Source of the DNA: Monilinia fructicola
Lineage: Eukaryota > Ascomycota > Leotiomycetes > Helotiales > Sclerotiniaceae
Reading direction: 5' to 3'
Length of the DNA stretch: 64,000 bases
Assembly (NCBI GenBank): GCA_008692225.1
Contig: VICG01000008.1
Location: forward strand, 1 to 64,000
Position numbers and translations under genes: made by a program. Positions 15,712 through 27,644 of the stretch are shown in pieces. Every line of letters begins with the position of its first letter. The stretch's first letter is position 1. The notes under the pieces were generated by a model. That model saw nothing but the letters and a program-made list of their open reading frames with translations, was not told where the DNA came from and searched no databases.

Positions 15712-16645
15712 CTTTTTCATCCTTTATTAAAAAGTATTAAGCCTAATAAATTAAAGGTTAGTATATATACAAAAAATTACAAATCGTATTATTAATTAAA
15801 TTAAGAATGTGATTAGGATACCCCTATCTCTTACTAAAATATTACCCTCTAAAAGTTCCATTTATACCTAATAAAATTAAACTAATAAAATTAGTATAAA
15901 TATACCTATAATAGTTTATTACATTAAAATAAATTAGCTTATTCATTTTAAAATATATATTATACCTTTATAATAAATAATTCGAATTTCAAAATTTGAA
16001 AAAATATTATAAAAGCCCCTTACTTGTTTTGATTTAATATTAACTTTTTTTAGACTTTTATAATATAAAATTAAATTAATATTAATATATAAAAAATGTT
16101 ATTTAAAATATTATATTTTTTGAAATTTTACTACCTTACAATACCCTTACCCTAACCAATCATTTTCATATAGTTAATAATTCAAATTAGTACAGATCCT
16201 TCAATTTTAAAGATAATTTAATATAAATTATATATATAAAAAATTTAAATAAATTGCTATTATATAGTATTTTTGAATTTTTCATTTATATAAAGATTCG
16301 AGCTAATTAGAATGATAATAAATTCAAATTTAAATAGAATATTTTCTTAAGCTACCACCCCCCTATCGAAATGGCTTTACCCCACATACCACCAAAATAC
16401 TAATATATTAAAATCCCTATAGATCCTTTAATTTTTGGAATAATTTAAAAATAATTTTATATATAAATAATTCAAATAAAGCTTCATAATATACAATTTT
16501 GAATTTTTAAATTATATTAATATTTAAGCGAATTATAATAATAGCTGATTCAACTATTTTTTGCGGGCTATTATCTTCTCTGTCGAAATAGGCTATTATT
16601 AGTAATGGCCTGCGAAAAAATTTATAGAATAGTTATTAGACTTTT
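15712..16645. repeat. RIP-eroded repeat, short copy B (about 0.93 kb)
   Basis: Begins CTTTTTCATCCTTTATTA and shares with copies C and D the blocks CCTCTAAAAGTTCCATTTAT, a C-rich CCACCCCCCTATCG word (about 16,355-16,370) and the closing hairpin GGCTATTATTAGTAATGGCC at about 16,590. It ends with AATAGTTATTAGA. No coding potential remains. Confidence 0.65.
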
Positions 16646-17565
16646 TTGTTTTTTATTAAAGAATATTAAATTTAACAAATCAAAGGTTAGCATATATACA
16701 AAGAATTATAAATTGTATTACTGATTAAATTAATAATGCAATTAAAATAATTTTGTTTTTTACTAGGATATTACCCCTTGAAAATTTCATTTATATTGAA
16801 TAGAATTGAGTTAATAGGATTAGTATAAATGTACCCATAGCAATTTGTTACATTTAAACAAAATAGCTTATTTATTTTAAAATATATATTATACCTTTAT
16901 AATAAATAATTCAAATTTTGAAATTTTAAAAAATATTATAAAGCCTTTTGTTTGTTTATTTTAATATTATTTTTTTTAGATTTTTATAATATAAGATTAA
17001 ATTAATATTAATATATAAAAAATGTTATTCAAAAATATTATATTTTTTAAAAATATTATTACCCCACATCATCCTAGCTAATAATTTTTATATAACTAAT
17101 AATTCAAACTAATACAAACTCTTTAATTTTAAAGATAATCTAAAATAAATTATATATATATATATAATTTAAATAAACTCTTATAATATATAGTATTGCA
17201 AATTTTTAATTTATATAAATATTCAAGTTAATTAAAATAATAATAAATTTGAATTTGAATAAATATTTTATTAAGCCACCACCCCCCTATCGGAATAACT
17301 TTACCCTACATATTATTAAAAATACTAATATATTAAAATCGGTACAAATCCTTTAATTTTTGAAATAATTTAAAAAAATTCATATATAAGAAATTTAAAT
17401 AAAGCTTTTATAATATACAATTTTAAATTTTTAAATTATATTAATATTTAAGCGAATTATAATAATAGCTGATTTAATTATTTTTCATAAGTTATTACCC
17501 CCCTTATCGAAATAGGTTACTATTAGTAATAGCCTATGAAAAAATCTATAAAATAGTTATTAAAA
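16645..17565. repeat. RIP-eroded repeat, short copy C (about 0.92 kb)
   Basis: Directly follows copy B in the same orientation and repeats its landmarks in order: TTTTTTATTAAAGAATATTAAA at the start, the C-rich CCACCCCCCTATCGG word at about 17,278, and a closing hairpin GGTTACTATTAGTAATAGCC at about 17,508, then AATAGTTATTA. Copies B and C have nearly the same length, so they are a tandem pair. Confidence 0.65.
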
Positions 17566-19148
17566 GCCTTTTTAGAATATTTTCTTTTTTTAATCCTTAT
17601 AGCAATAACCTTAATCAAAAAGCGTTTTCTTTTCTTAATCTCTATAGCGATTACCCTTATAAGAATAATACTTTCATTTTAAGTATTATATTAATATTAA
17701 TATTATAATAATAATAAATAAAATAATAAGAATAAAACTAAAATAATCATTATTATTATTAAAATAATAATAAGAATAATTATAATAATAATTAAAACAA
17801 TAATAATAATAATAATTAAGATTAAGAAAAAGAGGTGTTTAAACGTAACCACTTAGAATATAAAATATTCCCCACTCTATTATCTATAGCCGAACTTATA
17901 TATACTAGCGTGAAATGAGACTTTTTCGTCCTTTATTAGAGGGTATTAAATCTAATAAATTAGAGGCCGGCATATATGTAGAGGATTACTAATCGTATTA
18001 CTAATCAGATTATTAATGCGATTAGGATACCCCTGTCTCTTACTAGGGTATTACCCTCTGAAAGTTCCATTTATACCTAATGGAATTAAGCCAATAGGAT
18101 CAGTATAAATATACTCGCAATAGTTCGTCACGTTTAAACAAAATAGCCCATCCATTTTAGAATATATATAATACCTTAATAATAATAATTTAAATTTGAA
18201 AATTTTAAAAAATATTATAAAGCCCCTTACTTGTTTTAATTTAATATTAACTTTATATAAAATAAAACTTTTTTGTTTTCTATTAAAAAGTATTAAATCT
18301 AATAAATCAAAGGTTAATATATATATAAAGGATTATAAACTATATTAATAATAATTAAAATCTACTTAATAATATAATTAAGATATTTTTATCTTTTATT
18401 AATAATTTATTCTTTAAAAGTTTCTCTAATATCTAATAAAATTAAGCTAATAAAATCAATATAAATATACTTACAATAATTTATTATATTTAAACAAAAT
18501 AATATTCTTATTTTAAAATATATATAATTCTTTTATAATAAATAATTTGAATTTCAAAATTTTATAGATTTTTATAAAGCCCCCTATTTATTTTAATTTA
18601 ATATTAATATACTAGAATATCATTTAAAATATTATATTTTTCGAAATATTATTACTCTATATTACCCTAACCAATCACTTTTTTATAACTAATAATTTAA
18701 ACTAGTATAGATCCTTCAATTTTTAAAATAATTAAAATAATTTATATATATATATAATTTAAATAAATCTTTATAATATAATATTTTAAATTTTTTTTTA
18801 TATAAAAATTAAAACTGATTATCATAATAATAAATTCAAATCAAAATGAATATTTTATTAAATCACTATCCCTCTATTAAAATTACTTTATTTCATATAC
18901 TACTAAAATGCTAATGTATTAAAATATATACAAATCCTTCAATATTAAAGATAATTTAAAATAAATTTTATATATAAACAATTTAAATAAAGCTCTATAA
19001 TATACGATTTTAGATTTTTAAATTATATTAATATTTAAGCGAATTATAATAGTGGCCAATTCAACTATCTTTTGTAGGCCACCACCCCCCTATTGAAATA
19101 GGCCATTACCAGTGGTGACCCGTAAAAAAATTTATAGAATAGCTATTA
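17566..19148. repeat. Composite repeat D: spacer, partial copy, full copy
   Basis: Three parts can be seen. 17,566-17,880 is not repeat-like and holds an imperfect AAT/ATA microsatellite (about 17,690-17,830). 17,880-18,240 is a 5' part of the repeat that is only lightly mutated and keeps several Cs and Gs. 18,245-19,148 is a full-length copy, starting CTTTTTTGTTTTCTATTA and ending with hairpin GGCCATTACCAGTGGTGACC at about 19,103. The partial copy breaks off at the same point at which the next copy starts. Confidence 0.55.
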
Positions 19149-20745
19149 GAATTTAAATAAATTAAGAGATTAATTTTAAAAATGAATAAATAATACTAAA
19201 ATAAATTTAAATATATATATTGAAATAAATTCTATATAGATTTAAATGTAGATTTAAAAGTAGATTTTAAAGGATTTGAATAAAGATATTAAAATATATC
19301 TTAATGTAAATTCAAATATCGATTTAATAGTAGAATTTAAGTGTAAATTTTAAAGGTGAATTTTAAGAGTAGATTTTGAAGGTAAATCTAAATTTTAATA
19401 TTTCTTAAATAAAAAATTGAAAAGATTATAGAAAATTTCGAATTTAAAATTATAAATAAAAAGAACGCCTAAATATAATGAATTTAGAATATTTAATTAA
19501 AATCAATATTTTTTACTTTGCTATTTATAATTGAACTTATATATATTAATGTAAAACGTAGCTTTATCGTTTTTAATTAAAAAATATTAGATTTAACAAA
19601 TCTATTAACATATATACGGAGGATTACAAATTAAATTAATTATAGATTACAAATAATCTCAAAATTAATAATATTAGAATACTTTTGTTTTCAATTGAAG
19701 TTTTATCTTTTAAAAGTTTTATTCATATTTAATAAGAATAAATCGATAGGATTAGTATAAATATATTTATAGCAATTTGTTATATTTAAACAAATAATTT
19801 ATTCACTTAAATATATATATTATACTATTAATAAAGAATTCAAAATTCTGAAAAAAATTTAAGAAGTTATAATACCTTTTAATCATTTTTATTTGATATT
19901 TTTTTAGATTTTCATAATAATTAATTAAATTATTATCAATAAATATAAAATTTAGAATAAATAAAATCTTTTTTAAAAGAAATAACGAAAATTATATAAT
20001 TACTCTTTTAAATTTAAATATATAAATCAAATTCTAAAATAAAATATAATAAATTAATATAAACTAATATAAATTAATATAAATTAATATCAATTAATAT
20101 AAATAATTCAATATGAAAGATTATTTAAAATAAACTATAGAATTTTAAAATTTGATTAAAGATTTATACTATTACTTTTTTGATTTCAAAATTTTATAAT
20201 AATATTAATTTTAGTTGAATTTTGAATTATATATATTAAATCGTAAGAATTATATACTATACTATATTTATTCTATATAATCATCTATATATTATTAATT
20301 TTTTTAATTTTTTACAAATTTATTAATATAAAAATAACCAAAAATACACTTTAAAATCATAAAATTTAATTAAAGATTTATATATAATTATTATTTTTAT
20401 TTAAAAATTCTATAATAAAATAAATTTTTATCAAATTGCTTTATTCATAAATTAAATTAAAATAATAATATACTATCCTATATTATTCTATACAATTACC
20501 TATATATTATTAATATTTTAATTCTATACAAATTTATTAATATAAAAAATAATTAAAAATAAACTTTATATTTGAAAAATTTGAATAAATATTAATAAAA
20601 TACCATTTTCAAAATCAAAATCATTTTAATATTTAAGTGAATTCTAATAATGGCTAATTCAAGATTTTTTTGTGAGCTATCACTCTCCTTATCAAAATAA
20701 GCTACCACCAGTGGTGGCCCTCGAAAAAATCTTTGCAATAGTTAT
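19149..20745. repeat. RIP-eroded repeat, long copy E at the isochore edge
   Basis: Same order of landmarks as copy A: TTAAGAGATTAATTTTAAAA at the start, the ATAGATTTAAATGTAGATT segment, then the closing hairpin AAGCTACCACCAGTGGTGGC at about 20,698. The unit ends AATAGTTATTAGA at about 20,745, and ordinary DNA begins immediately afterwards. An 11-bp tandem (AATTAATATAA type) sits at about 20,057-20,105. The hairpin here keeps Cs that are Ts in older copies. Confidence 0.6.
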
Positions 20746-20818
20746 TAGAGTAGGCGACTTAAAGAAATCAACCGCCTTACAAGGCCCCATTGTATAGTCT
20801 GGATTTGTTTGTTATTAT

Positions 20819-21355
20819 TTAAACGTTCACCATTCGTTCCAGTCCATAATCGTTCCTACGTTCATCGTTAGTCTTCAAACTTTTCCAATCGTACAGTATG
20901 GAGCCGATACCTGATATCGTTGCTAATATGAGTCCAACACGGAGCGCCTTTTTGATCCCGACGCCGTAGACGGCCTGCAATTCTGCTGCCACTTGAGCAG
21001 TAGAAAAGCCGGAAAGGACGGCTGCACCAATCAAGACAGAATGAGGATCCAGGTTTGGGGCCAGTGTTTTCAGGGCCTTGCCGATATTTTCAAGGAGAAT
21101 TGCTTGAGCAACTGACACAAAGAGGGCTCCGCCAAAAATCTGCGCAAATAAGATAATGTCAATACCAGTTGCTATATCACTGTCCGGAAGCTTAGTTTGC
21201 ACCATGTATAGTCTTTGTTCTTCTCCTGAGCCGATTCCAGCTCCGCAAATTATCTGAAATCCGACCCATTTGACTCGCGAGGTATGCTGAGGTTGAACAG
21301 TCATCAAAAAACCAGTGGTACTAGTGCAAATTCTGAAGATAGCAACGCGCGGAGG
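20819..21355 (-). pseudogene. MFS multidrug-efflux transporter, 3' remnant
   Basis: The frame encodes the C-terminal part of a DHA2-type drug:H+ antiporter: the VKWVGFQIICGAGIGSG segment, then a QTKLPDSDIATG loop, FAQIFGGALFVSVAQAIL, and a last helix with RVGLILATISGIGSI. About 180 of the usual 500-600 residues remain. Upstream the frame meets a stop at 21,356-21,358, and no earlier transporter exon is visible. The first ATG lies at 21,304, inside a membrane segment, so it is not a real start. The piece is a 5'-truncated relic about 75 bp from the AT-rich repeat block. The family is clear; the loss of function is inferred from the missing helices. Confidence 0.75.
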
Positions 21356-21358
21356 CTA

Positions 21359-22771
21359 TGGGATTGCATAACAGCACAGCTTGTGGGGGTGGACGACACT
21401 TAGTGGAGTGGTGGATAATTTGCTCCGGACATTTAAGGATTGGTGCTCACCATGCATGCGACTAAACCTCCAACATATGCATACCAACAGACTCCAACAT
21501 GCTTTAGTATTAACACGGATCTGCAGCGTACATAAACCTTGTTGCTGTATCCCGAGCTGATCGAGAAGGGCAGTGAAGTACGGGTACTGGCAGCTTCTGG
21601 TAACGGTTTGATACAACAGCACGAGCTAAGATCCGGAAACCAACCAACGTAAACGGGTAGTGAGAAGGGTCATGAGAGGGACATGCCACCATTTTTATTA
21701 TGACGTAAGAGAAATTTTGGATGTTCTATGTAGGGACACAATCTTACAGCTTGATTACTTTGCCTCTGTATAATCATCTGTTCTATCTAATGATGCAGCT
21801 ATTTCAGGCAATGAAGATTATAAATTAAGTTTGTGGCTTTGCAATTCACTATAAAATGCTCGAGGAATTCATATTTCTCTAGAGGGTTAACAGATACTAT
21901 AAAATCAGTTCTCATTGTTATTTCCCACTCCATCTCAGCTGCTCATAACACCAAAGGATATGGAAACAGATCATGAGTTAGTCCAAACAATGTTCCTACT
22001 TGGCTTATCTTAACGCCAAGTCCCTACTCTACTTTCGGGCTTTCCCCATGTCGGCTTGGCTTCATGTGTGTATCTACCGCTAAAACTATCTCAATCAATC
22101 CAAACTAGAACTGGTGCTCCAGGTTCTTCCTTGTAAGATCCTGTGACGGAATTCTTGCCAAATACTATAATCAGCAGGTAGCATTATATCGAAAAATGAG
22201 CAATCTTCGAGTTGGCTGGAGTCGTGTGATGGCGGGTTGTTGGTATCATATGAACTTGAGTTGATTTCATCACTAAGATCTATTAAAAACACCAAATCAT
22301 TCCTGGGGGGAGTATCACCATCGACAATCCTCAATTACATCATCGCATACATGCAAGACGTGGCTTATCACGGAGTAATTGCGGATGCATTCTTCTTCAG
22401 GTATTGCAGACCAAGGATAGACAGATGATAGACCTATATTATGTTCGAGGCTGAGTGGCCAGTCTATTGTCAAATCCAGCTCTGAACATTGCAAGATGCT
22501 ATGAAGCGTCTATTTTCCACTATATCCAATATTTCAACCTGTCAGACAAAATCCAAACTTGCGATTTTAGGAAACTTTCGGCATTCATGGGGTTGTGAAT
22601 CTCAAAGATAATTGGAGCATTCGAATGAATACATCATCTTAATGATATCCATCTCAAATGATATGATTTTCCTTGGATGATTGAAATCTTCCAAGGAAGC
22701 TCAAGGATCGGAGTCACTAGACCAACACCTGGAAAATTGGAAGCCCATAAATATAATCAATGACTATTGAT
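21359..22771. other. Intergenic, no gene supported
   Basis: Ordinary base composition. Only short frames occur; the longest (minus strand 22,095-22,334, 79 codons) opens with TTG directly after a stop and resembles nothing I know. Upstream exons of the MFS relic were looked for here and not found. Confidence 0.5.
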
Positions 22772-25700
22772 TCAATGATCCCCCAAAACTCCCTTCCCCA
22801 ATGCCCTTAAACTGGCTTCATATCTACCAGGACTATGATCCAATAGCATACTTCCCCCAAACCTGACTTCACCGTATCTTTTCTCTACATCTCTTACGTA
22901 CTTCAAAACGGTTCTGGTTGCAGGTTTTCCTAATCCACTTTCTCCTTTGTCATTTCGTGAATCACTCTTATCACTTTTCTTTGGAAGAGAATTTCGCTTC
23001 AAGACAGCCATACTCTCAACCACGAAAACTTCTCCAGGTGGTACCAGTTTACTGCTCAACATACAGACCCTGAGCGCTTTAAGTGCAGCGTAGGCCCATT
23101 TATCCTCTTCTTCTTCATCAGTCCCATGTCCAGATCGTCCATACCACTTTTCTGAAAATGAATTGCTCATACCAGTCCAAACCCTTCTCTTTACCTCCGC
23201 TTTCGCACCAGAATTATCGTTCTTGAATGCGAGAGCTACTGCTTGAAGGTCATGAAGTAGACCAAGAGAGAGGAGGGGAACAAGATCATTGCCATTCACT
23301 ATTGTTGTGATAAGACCTCGAGTTGCCAATCGGAGGGACGGAGAAACAGTGGCAGGTGGACCGTAGGCATAAACATGAATTGGTCTTCCAGGCGGGAGGT
23401 ATAACGTGTGAGAAGAATCAGCGGTGGTATTACAGGGGGTAAATGAATTTCCAGGGGCGTATGAAGTAACGAAAGATGTGCCGTGGCTAGTAGGTTCGGA
23501 AATCATGATAGCCAACAAAGCACTTACGCCACCACCTAAAGAATGGCCACATATTACCAACCCATAATCTGGGAATTCCTCAAGGGCTGCTTTGATTGTA
23601 GTCATAACACGACCTCCACTGCCTTCAAGAAGTCTACGAGCAGAAACATGAATTCCCTTATGAACTTTATACGCTTTTCCACGCCAGACAAGCTCATCGT
23701 AATCACACGTCATATCGGCGAGGACATCTTCAAACCCAAGAGTGCCACGACATGTGAGTACGACAGCATGGGATTGATGATCGAGTGATACGTAATGAAC
23801 CATTGGAACACCGGTATTTTTGAGTCCACTAGAATCAGTCCCACCTTGAGAATCAACGAATGAAGATAGGAGGATGGTGTTGGCATCGAGTTGTGTATGG
23901 GACGAGAATGATTGATGTTCAAGATGATGCATTGCATCAAGCTCTTGCCTCTTACTAGGAACCGATATTCCCATCACTCGAAGGAAATTAGAACCGTAAG
24001 AAGCCGATGCAAACTTCACGAAACGAGTTATATTCTGTACGATATGTTGTTGTGGAAATGTACCATCAATTGTACCAGTACGAATTAGAGAGTTAAGTGC
24101 CCCTCTGCTTTCAAAGGTTCCCTTTTCAAGTCGAGAATTCAGAGCAAGACAAATTTCGGAATTGTTTGTATGCAATGTGAATATACTTTCTTCATTTGAA
24201 TGTGTACGGCGATGGGTTCTGGGTGTTGAAAGTGATTGCTCGAGTATCATACTTCTCTCCGACCTAAGGCCGGTAGAGTTATTTTTCCCCATAAATGGGT
24301 TCCTGGACGTGTTTGGAGATTGAGAGCGGGTTTGCTCAAAAGAAATGAATAGAGTAGGTATCAGTTTGGGAAACCATGGAATCCTTTCTTTGTTCGTGAA
24401 TCGCGTAATAGTTTGATCTAGAAAGAGTGCGCGGTGAATCGGGCTGAATTTTGTCAAGATTCTCCGAAGTCAAGGGAATTTGATTTCCACGCAGGGGTGT
24501 GGGAGAGCCCACCGTTCTCGATCGCTTTTGAGGGACTGATAACTGGGACGACGTGGATCTAACCATCGATGCATGAGTAGGATTGCTCCATGTAGGCCTA
24601 GGACGAGGTGGGACCTTGGGCTTGCCCTCTTCCCTGCTTGCATCCTTGAATATATTCGATAATTTGTTACTAGAACGTTGTTTCAACGCTTGACGAAAGG
24701 AGGGTTTTTGCTGCTGTTTCTCAGTCGCTCGTCCCTCGGTCACTGGTTCTTCAGCTTTCGACTTCTTGGATATTCGATCGTTCGATATCGGCTTGAGGAA
24801 TGGCTGTTTGGGACTGTGATCTGATGATATCGGGCTAATGGGCATTCTTGATCTTTTTTGATTTGCCAAGTTGTCTGGGCCAGATTGAGATATTCCAACA
24901 CTTCCTTGAAGCTTCTCTTCCGAAGTGCTAGGGAATGAAAGCCTGGGTATCTTAGACTTACCACTCGAGCCTTTTTGGCTAACCATGATGGGGTTGGCTT
25001 CCTCTTGTTTAGGCAAAGGCTCATCCAAAGGAGTCACATCCGATGTCCTGATTGATGTAGGGCTACCAAGAGCTCCGTAGTCGTTGTCTGAGTCGTTGTC
25101 ATGGGATACATAACCATCAACATTGTGTTTTAAATCCTCCTCTGTAACACTTGTACTTCGTAACCTGTTTCCAACTATACCGTATACAACTCTATATCTG
25201 GGTCCTAGCCTTATTTCTGGTTCGTCATTCCTTGTGCTTAATTGTAAGTTATCAACATGAATAGCATGTTCTTCCAATACTTCTACGCCGGGAGGTGGCA
25301 AAAAGACAGGTGGCTCAAATCCCGAAACTTCTACAGTAATAGTTTTTGTGGTAGTCGTTATAGTAGAGGTTGTGATAGAGACAGATGCGTCAGAAGGTAG
25401 GGATTGGATTAACCTCTGCCTCAAGATACTCTCCGCCTCCTTATCATCTCCCTGGTCAGACACTGGTTCCTCTCTTTCGATCGTCTCCAATAGTTCATCA
25501 TCTCTTGTATTCATGAAAGACAACTTGGCATGATCTTCTTGGCCAGTCCCTTTGAACATAGCAACCACGTCAGCTCGTCGACCATCATCAAGCACAACCA
25601 CATCCCATAGAACTTCTTCGTAGTTCTTTTCTCGGCATTCAAGGTCGGTCAGTCTACGACACCATCGTTGCAATAACGCCAATCCACAAATACCCAACAA

Positions 25701-26318
25701 GAGGTCACCTGTAGTAACTTTCTCGCCTTCAACTCCCGTAGCTGGATTTTGGAACTCCCTTCGAATTAAAGTAATGATACTTGCGATGGCTCTCGAGGAA
25801 TCAGTTGAACCAAGTATCGAATCCAAGGCACCGAGAAGCTGTTGTGAAACGTCCGTAGCCGAAGATAGAGCAACATAAGAGAAATGGAATCCGGTCGATG
25901 CGGCGAATGATATCCCTGTGATAGTTGCATGCAAATTGGCGATACTTCGTTCCAATAAGCTTTCTGCTTCTAGCTTTCCTAATTCTCCGGTGCTTCTATT
26001 TGCCACGTCTTTTCCAGCTCTATGTATGATTCCCTCAATAACAGCTCGACTTAGTTCGAGGCCAGTAAGCGTTGTTACTCGTGCACCATCTATAGCAAGA
26101 CCGCCTATAAATGTGCCAAGTCGAATATAGAGAGAGGAAGATCTCGTAACCAAGCTCACAGCATTGGCAATAGGTGCTGGAAGAAGAGTAGACTCTCGAG
26201 TAGTGGGTGGATTATGTTCATGGCGGATGACAACAGTTTCCTCTGTGCTCCCTTCGTCACACTGTATACCTTCCTCCAGAGTCTCTAAAGCTCGAGGCTC
26301 TACCTCCTGCAAGCTCAT
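22772..26318 (-). CDS. Lipase class 3, sn-1 diacylglycerol-lipase-like, with a frame break
   Basis: Two overlapping minus-strand frames (26,318 to about 24,345, then to 22,772) make one long lipase of about 1,181 residues if one base is removed. The N-terminal third has hydrophobic stretches (IRLGTFIGGLAIDGARV, GDLLLGICGLALLQ), the middle is Ser/Pro-rich and disordered, and the C-terminal third holds the alpha/beta-hydrolase fold. The nucleophile elbow is CGHSLGGG (Ser about residue 926), with the catalytic Asp probably in NGNDLVPLLSLG and the His probably in LLDHSPGR near the C terminus. Related fungal and animal enzymes cleave diacylglycerol at sn-1 on membranes. I chose the ATG at 26,318; the frame stays open to 26,522, but the extra 68 residues look like untranslated leader. 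At 24,341-24,347 frame 1 ends IHFF-stop while frame 2 continues FEQTRSQSP; dropping one T from a TTT run joins them. A 40-bp intron (GTTTCC...TTTGAG) would also restore the frame but has poor splice sites. Confidence 0.8.
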
Positions 26319-27114
26319 TGTCTTGTACTTATCGAAATGTGCAACATAAAGAGACAATCTGACAGTTGGATAGAGCAGACATGTTGTTTTATGTTCCTTC
26401 CATGGTGGAGTGAAGTGTTCATTGAATGGTGGCGGGAGTTGGCAATGGAAAGTGAAGATTATTTGACATGTGATACTCAAATGATGATAATGTGCTGGCC
26501 TTGGAATGTGCTTTGACGGCAAACGAAGACCATGGCATGAAAAAAAGAAAACTGAACATCATGATTAGGAAATTGAGACTCACCCTGTCAGCCTGTACAT
26601 TAACTGCCAGCTAGAAAATACCAGCTACAAAATAACAGCATTTTTCTGATTGGAATGTGGTGGTGGTGGCAGTGGGTTGGTGGTCGTTGGGTGGTTTAAG
26701 AACCCCCCCATGTCCCATGTTTTCCATACAAGATTGAAGAGATGATGTTGAAACGAAGTCGAATAGATTGATGGTGTCTATATATATAACCTCTATTGAA
26801 TACTAGGTAGTCACTTGGATCGTTTAAGAAAACACATATTAAATTGGCAAATTGATAATATTTTGTTTTTCTATCAATAAGATGATGTTGAGGTTATGAG
26901 AAAATAACACCGCCACAATGCCTTTGTGAACTCCATCCAGCCTTGTCTCTCAGCCTCTCCTCCACAGCCACTAGAACTGAGTTGTTCTAGCGGCGAATTT
27001 ACAATTGCTTGAGCTTGCCATCACAAGAGTTCTAGAATCCTTCGATACCGCTAATACTCTTCACAAATTACCCTCAACACGTAACAGATCGCATTCTCTC
27101 ATACATGCGACAGG
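26319..27114. promoter_or_regulatory. Divergent intergenic region between the lipase and LSm7
   Basis: About 0.8 kb between two genes that start away from each other, so it should hold both promoters and leaders. A TATATATATAA stretch lies at about 26,779. No gene-like frame was seen, and the boundaries of the two promoters cannot be set from sequence alone. Confidence 0.4.
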
Positions 27115-27644
27115 ATGTCTGAAAGGGGCCAACATAGAGGTGGCGGCCGGGGAGGCGGCAGAGGTCATGGTGAACACAGAGGTGGCAGGGGAGGTGGTAG
27201 AGGGGGACATGGTGGGGAGAGAGGCGGACATGGCGGGGGGAATTCTGAGAAGCCAAAGAAAGAGAACATCTTGGATTTGGGAAAGTATATGGATAAGCAG
27301 ATCACTGTCAAGTTCAATGGTGGCAGAGAGGGTATGTTACTAGTCCTTGCTTAGATAAGTAAGTGAGAAGGCTAACATGAACTTTCTCAGTGAAGGGGAC
27401 TTTGAAGGGTTATGACGCGCTGATGAATTTGGTTTTGGATGATGTGGAGGAAAAAGTTGACTGGTAATGTCTCTTTGCATTCTACGAATTCTTTCACCAA
27501 CTCACAAATTTTGCAGATGACGAAGGAAAAGAAGCATGGAGACCATTGGGTTTGGTGGTTGCTAGAGGAACTTTACTCATCGGAATAAGCCCAGTCGATG
27601 GCAGCGAAGAAATAGCAAATCCTTTCGTACAACAAGAGGAATGA
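27115..27644 (+). CDS. LSM7: U6 snRNA-associated Sm-like protein LSm7
   Basis: LSm7 is a subunit of the LSm2-8 ring that binds the U6 snRNA 3' end and of the LSm1-7 ring in mRNA decay. Exons are 27,115-27,331, 27,391-27,463 and 27,517-27,644. Residues 4-42 are a Gly/Arg/His-rich RGG tail, then the Sm fold: ILDLGKYMDKQITVKFNGGR (Sm1 start), VKGTLKGYDALMNLVLDD, and Sm2 with LGLVVARGTLLIGISPVDG, ending EEIANPFVQQEE. Intron 1 (59 bp, GTATGT...CTCAG, branch GCTAACA) is good. Intron 2 (53 bp, donor GTAATG) joins out of frame: spliced as written it gives TGA right after EEKVD. Removing one base near 27,462 (the T of GACTGG) restores V-D-D-D-E-G-K. With that correction the protein has 138 residues. 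An essential gene is unlikely to be broken, so a sequence error is the likeliest cause. Confidence 0.88.

Larger units (their letters stand above)
1..20745. repeat. AT-rich, RIP-eroded isochore
   Basis: Almost all bases are A or T, and no reading frame of 60 codons exists on either strand, whereas the rest of the window is full of frames. TA, TTA and AAT words dominate, and G and C are rare except in a few islands (about 15.55-15.71, 16.3-16.4, 17.9-18.1 and 19.1 kb). This is the composition expected when repeat-induced point mutation (C to T, mostly at CpA) has acted on transposons. The left 13.7 kb shows no recognisable element. It could be pericentromeric, subtelomeric or an internal AT-isochore; no telomere repeat is visible at base 1. 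The change to ordinary composition near 20,745 is abrupt. Confidence 0.9.

Noticed and set aside
1..20745. Mitochondrial origin of the AT-rich block
   Set aside because: No mitochondrial genes, tRNAs or long frames, and it continues directly into nuclear genes; repeat copies with graded C-to-T loss fit RIP better.
22095..22334. 79-codon minus-strand frame as a gene
   Set aside because: Opens with TTG right after a stop, no known family, no splice partner; not supported.
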